Shown one piece after another: positions 62,377-64,000 of a stretch of DNA of 64,000 nucleotides (positions within the stretch are counted from its first letter, which is position 1; the number at the start of each line of letters is the position of its first letter). This DNA comes from Oceanobacter antarcticus (GTDB taxonomy: Bacteria; Pseudomonadota; Gammaproteobacteria; Pseudomonadales; Oceanobacteraceae), in the NCBI RefSeq assembly GCF_044962685.1, contig NZ_JBBKTX010000013.1, forward strand, positions 75,264 to 139,263, given 5' to 3'. A program made the position numbers and the translations under genes. The notes under the pieces were generated by a model. The model was not told the DNA's origin. It did not search any database and worked only from the letters and a program-made list of their open reading frames with translations.

Positions 62377-63633
62377 TCAGTCGTCGTCGACGGATACCAC
62401 CTTGTTACGACCACTCAGTTTCGCGCGGTAGAGGCATTCATCCGCCACCGAAAACATTTGCTCAGCAGAACCACCGCTGGTCGTGCAAATACCGATGCTG
62501 ACCGTAATCCGTAACAAATCGCCATCTTCGACATCAATAAGTAGCCCTTCAATGTGCCGTCGAAAGCCATCCATCAAGGCCGATGCCCGGCTGGAGTTTA
62601 TGCCGGGCATCAATATCGCAAACTCTTCACCCCCAACTCTGGCCGATAACAGCTGGGAGAAGGTCTGCAATAATTCTGCTGATAATGTTTTCAAAACAAT
62701 ATCACCCGCCTGATGACCAAATTCATCATTGGTTTTCTTAAAAAAGTCGATATCAAGCAGCGCCATGCTGTTTTTTACATTGTTGTATTTATCCAGTCGT
62801 TCATCAGCTGCTTTGGAAAAATAACGGCGATTAAACATGCCCGTCAGATAATCCTTGGATGCCTGCTCCTGTAGCTGAATGAAAGCTTCTGTTGCCAACG
62901 TACTATTGGTAATACGGCAGGTAAATTCCTGATGATCAAATGGTTTTGGCAAAAAATCATCCGCGCCGGACTTGATAAAATCTACCGTCAGCTGCTCACG
63001 CCCGCAGTTAACACCAGAGATAGCAATAATACCTATCGGTCGGCTGCTGTATTTGTAACGTACCATCTGAACCAGTTCCAGACCATTCATGCCCGGAAGT
63101 TCATGCTCGACGACCATGATTCTGATTTCCGGGCTCTTTTCCAGATGTTCCAAAGCCTCTTCTGCGCTACTGGCTTCAATAATCGGATAACGATGGGTTT
63201 CCAGCATTCTGATCATGGTATTTCGGCACACTTTTGAGTCGTCGACCACGAGAACGGGAAATAAGTGGTTGCGCTCGAGTCGAGCAAGCATCTTCACCGC
63301 ATACAGGTACCAATAGCGTCCATCCTTGGTTACATAATCAGCAATACCGGATTGCAAAAACCGCTGCCGCGTTTCTTCATTATTACTGGCAGTCAGCACG
63401 ACACATGGGACACCAGCAGTCACGATAGCATCCACGGCTTCGCCGTTCGGTGCATCAGGCAAACACACATCAACCAGAGCAGCAGCCAGCGTCTGTCGAT
63501 GTTGCTTCAAAAGATAGAGAGCATCCTGCAATGTCGATGCATAAACAACATGATCGCCAAGAGATTGCCGAATGATATGTTTGAGTATTTTGCTGACGAC
63601 AGGGTCGTCTTCAACAACCAGATAAGTTACCAC
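62377..63633 (-). CDS. Response regulator with two receiver domains and GGDEF domain
   Basis: A 418-aa predicted diguanylate cyclase. REC1 (about 2-120) has the acidic pair EDD, phospho-acceptor Asp55 and Lys103. REC2 (about 127-245) has VVDD and LPKP, but Glu176 stands where the phospho-acceptor Asp should be. The GGDEF domain has GGEEF at 334-338 and no RxxD inhibitory site before it. The GTG at 63633 is preferred because GGGGAA precedes it and the receiver fold begins right there; the frame runs open to 63777. No cognate kinase is nearby. Confidence 0.85.
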   Translation of the reverse strand: MVTYLVVEDDPVVSKILKHIIRQSLGDHVVYASTLQDALYLLKQHRQTLAAALVDVCLPDAPNGEAVDAIVTAGVPCVVLTASNNEETRQRFLQSGIADYVTKDGRYWYLYAVKMLARLERNHLFPVLVVDDSKVCRNTMIRMLETHRYPIIEASSAEEALEHLEKSPEIRIMVVEHELPGMNGLELVQMVRYKYSSRPIGIIAISGVNCGREQLTVDFIKSGADDFLPKPFDHQEFTCRITNSTLATEAFIQLQEQASKDYLTGMFNRRYFSKAADERLDKYNNVKNSMALLDIDFFKKTNDEFGHQAGDIVLKTLSAELLQTFSQLLSARVGGEEFAILMPGINSSRASALMDGFRRHIEGLLIDVEDGDLLRITVSIGICTTSGGSAEQMFSVADECLYRAKLSGRNKVVSVDDD

Positions 63634-63807
63634 TGCTGTTCCCCGTAACACGTACAAAGAAAGTGTAGTCAAGAATAAGACGTTGATGACAAGGGGACGT
63701 TTTTTTGTCGTCGATTGCCTTAAATCATGGCGCCTTTCCAAGCAGTAGGCAGATTGCGAAGTATTCACGACTAACACCCAGCTGATATTTATGCGAATTT
63801 AAAATAC

Positions 63808-63837
63808 AAAAAAGCCCGGTAGAATAATCTACCAGGC
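63808..63837 (-). terminator. Distal rRNA operon terminator
   Basis: On the minus strand GCCTGGTAGA-TTAT-TCTACCGGGC forms a 10-bp stem (one G-U) followed by six U. It is the second of two terminators after the 5S gene. Confidence 0.9.
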
Positions 63838-63884
63838 CTTTGGTTTCAGGGTACTGTTCAGCATATTGGTTTTGTAGCGAACGT

Positions 63885-63915
63885 AAAAAACCCCGCCCTG
63901 CAGCGCAGGACGGGG
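63885..63915 (-). terminator. Proximal rRNA operon terminator
   Basis: On the minus strand CCCCGTCCTGC-GCT-GCAGGGCGGGG forms an 11-bp stem with one G-U, followed by six U. It starts about 13 bp after the 5S 3' end. Confidence 0.93.
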
Positions 63916-63927
63916 TGTTCTGTTTAA

Positions 63928-64000
63928 GAGCTTGACGATGACCTACTCTCACATGGGGAGACCCCACACTACCATCGGCGATGCTGCGTTTCACTTCTGA
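63928..64000 (-). rRNA. rrf: 5S ribosomal RNA (partial, 3' part)
   Basis: The reverse complement contains the conserved 5S 3' half: GAAACGCAGCATCGCCGATG, then GTAGTGTGGGGTCTCCCC, then ATGTGAGAGTAGGTCATCGT. The 3' end is at about 63928-63931. The 5' part and the rest of the rRNA operon lie beyond the right edge, so the operon is transcribed leftwards. Confidence 0.93.

Overview
The window looks like chromosomal DNA of a heterotrophic, probably marine or halotolerant gammaproteobacterium. The clues are an ectoine operon with its own aspartokinase and a MarR-type regulator, genes for polyhydroxybutyrate (PHB) turnover, a Mg-type HemB, biosynthetic IlvA and IlvD, a YdbH-family protein and a 5S rRNA of gammaproteobacterial type. 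Pseudomonadales/Oceanospirillales relatives are the best guess; the species cannot be named from sequence alone. I see no insertion sequence, prophage, CRISPR array or tRNA gene.

Layout. 0-3 kb: sbcC (cut by the left edge) and sbcD. 3-7 kb: transaldolase, an orphan sugar-type binding protein and an outer-membrane beta-barrel protein. 7-10.4 kb: a very large acidic lipoprotein. 10.5-16.1 kb: ectoine operon ectA-ectB-ectC-ask plus a TPR membrane protein, all on the minus strand, with a divergent ectR-like regulator. 16.2-19.1 kb: acetyl-CoA acetyltransferase and intracellular PHB depolymerase, converging on a terminator. 19.3-23.2 kb: small envelope and stress proteins (DUF2798, DUF481, Spy/CpxP-like, Smr, DJ-1/PfpI, ribbon-helix-helix). 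23.2-31.6 kb: housekeeping genes ilvA, rpiA, ydbH-like, hemB, ppk1. 31.9-33.9 kb: a lipoprotein PHB depolymerase and a YdjM-like membrane protein.

34.0-53.3 kb is the most unusual part: an apparently complete catabolic island. One minus-strand operon (50816 to 42024) encodes an NMT1-type ABC transporter, a short-chain dehydrogenase, a two-domain VOC dioxygenase, a NicC-like FAD monooxygenase, two small proteins of unknown role, a Rieske oxygenase, a RidA-like protein and a VanB-type reductase. A second minus-strand operon (41747 to 34053) encodes a cupin, an alpha/beta hydrolase, a degenerate SDR, aspartate dehydrogenase, aldehyde dehydrogenase, a ThDP enzyme and an aspartase. An IclR regulator and a divergent porin complete it. 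A shared palindrome, TGTTTY-N6-GAAACA, lies before the second operon and the porin, with a weaker copy before the first operon, and is a good candidate IclR operator. The gene set suggests uptake and ring cleavage of a hydroxylated, probably nitrogen-containing aromatic compound, with carbon leaving through aspartate and fumarate. The substrate is not identifiable from sequence.

53.5-64 kb: alpha/beta hydrolase, SPOR protein, argS, then a 735-bp gene-free region holding four perfect DnaA boxes in the same orientation, ilvD with a strong terminator, a coiled-coil lipoprotein, a ModF-like double ABC ATPase, HinT, a two-receiver GGDEF protein, tandem terminators and the 3' end of a minus-strand 5S rRNA gene.
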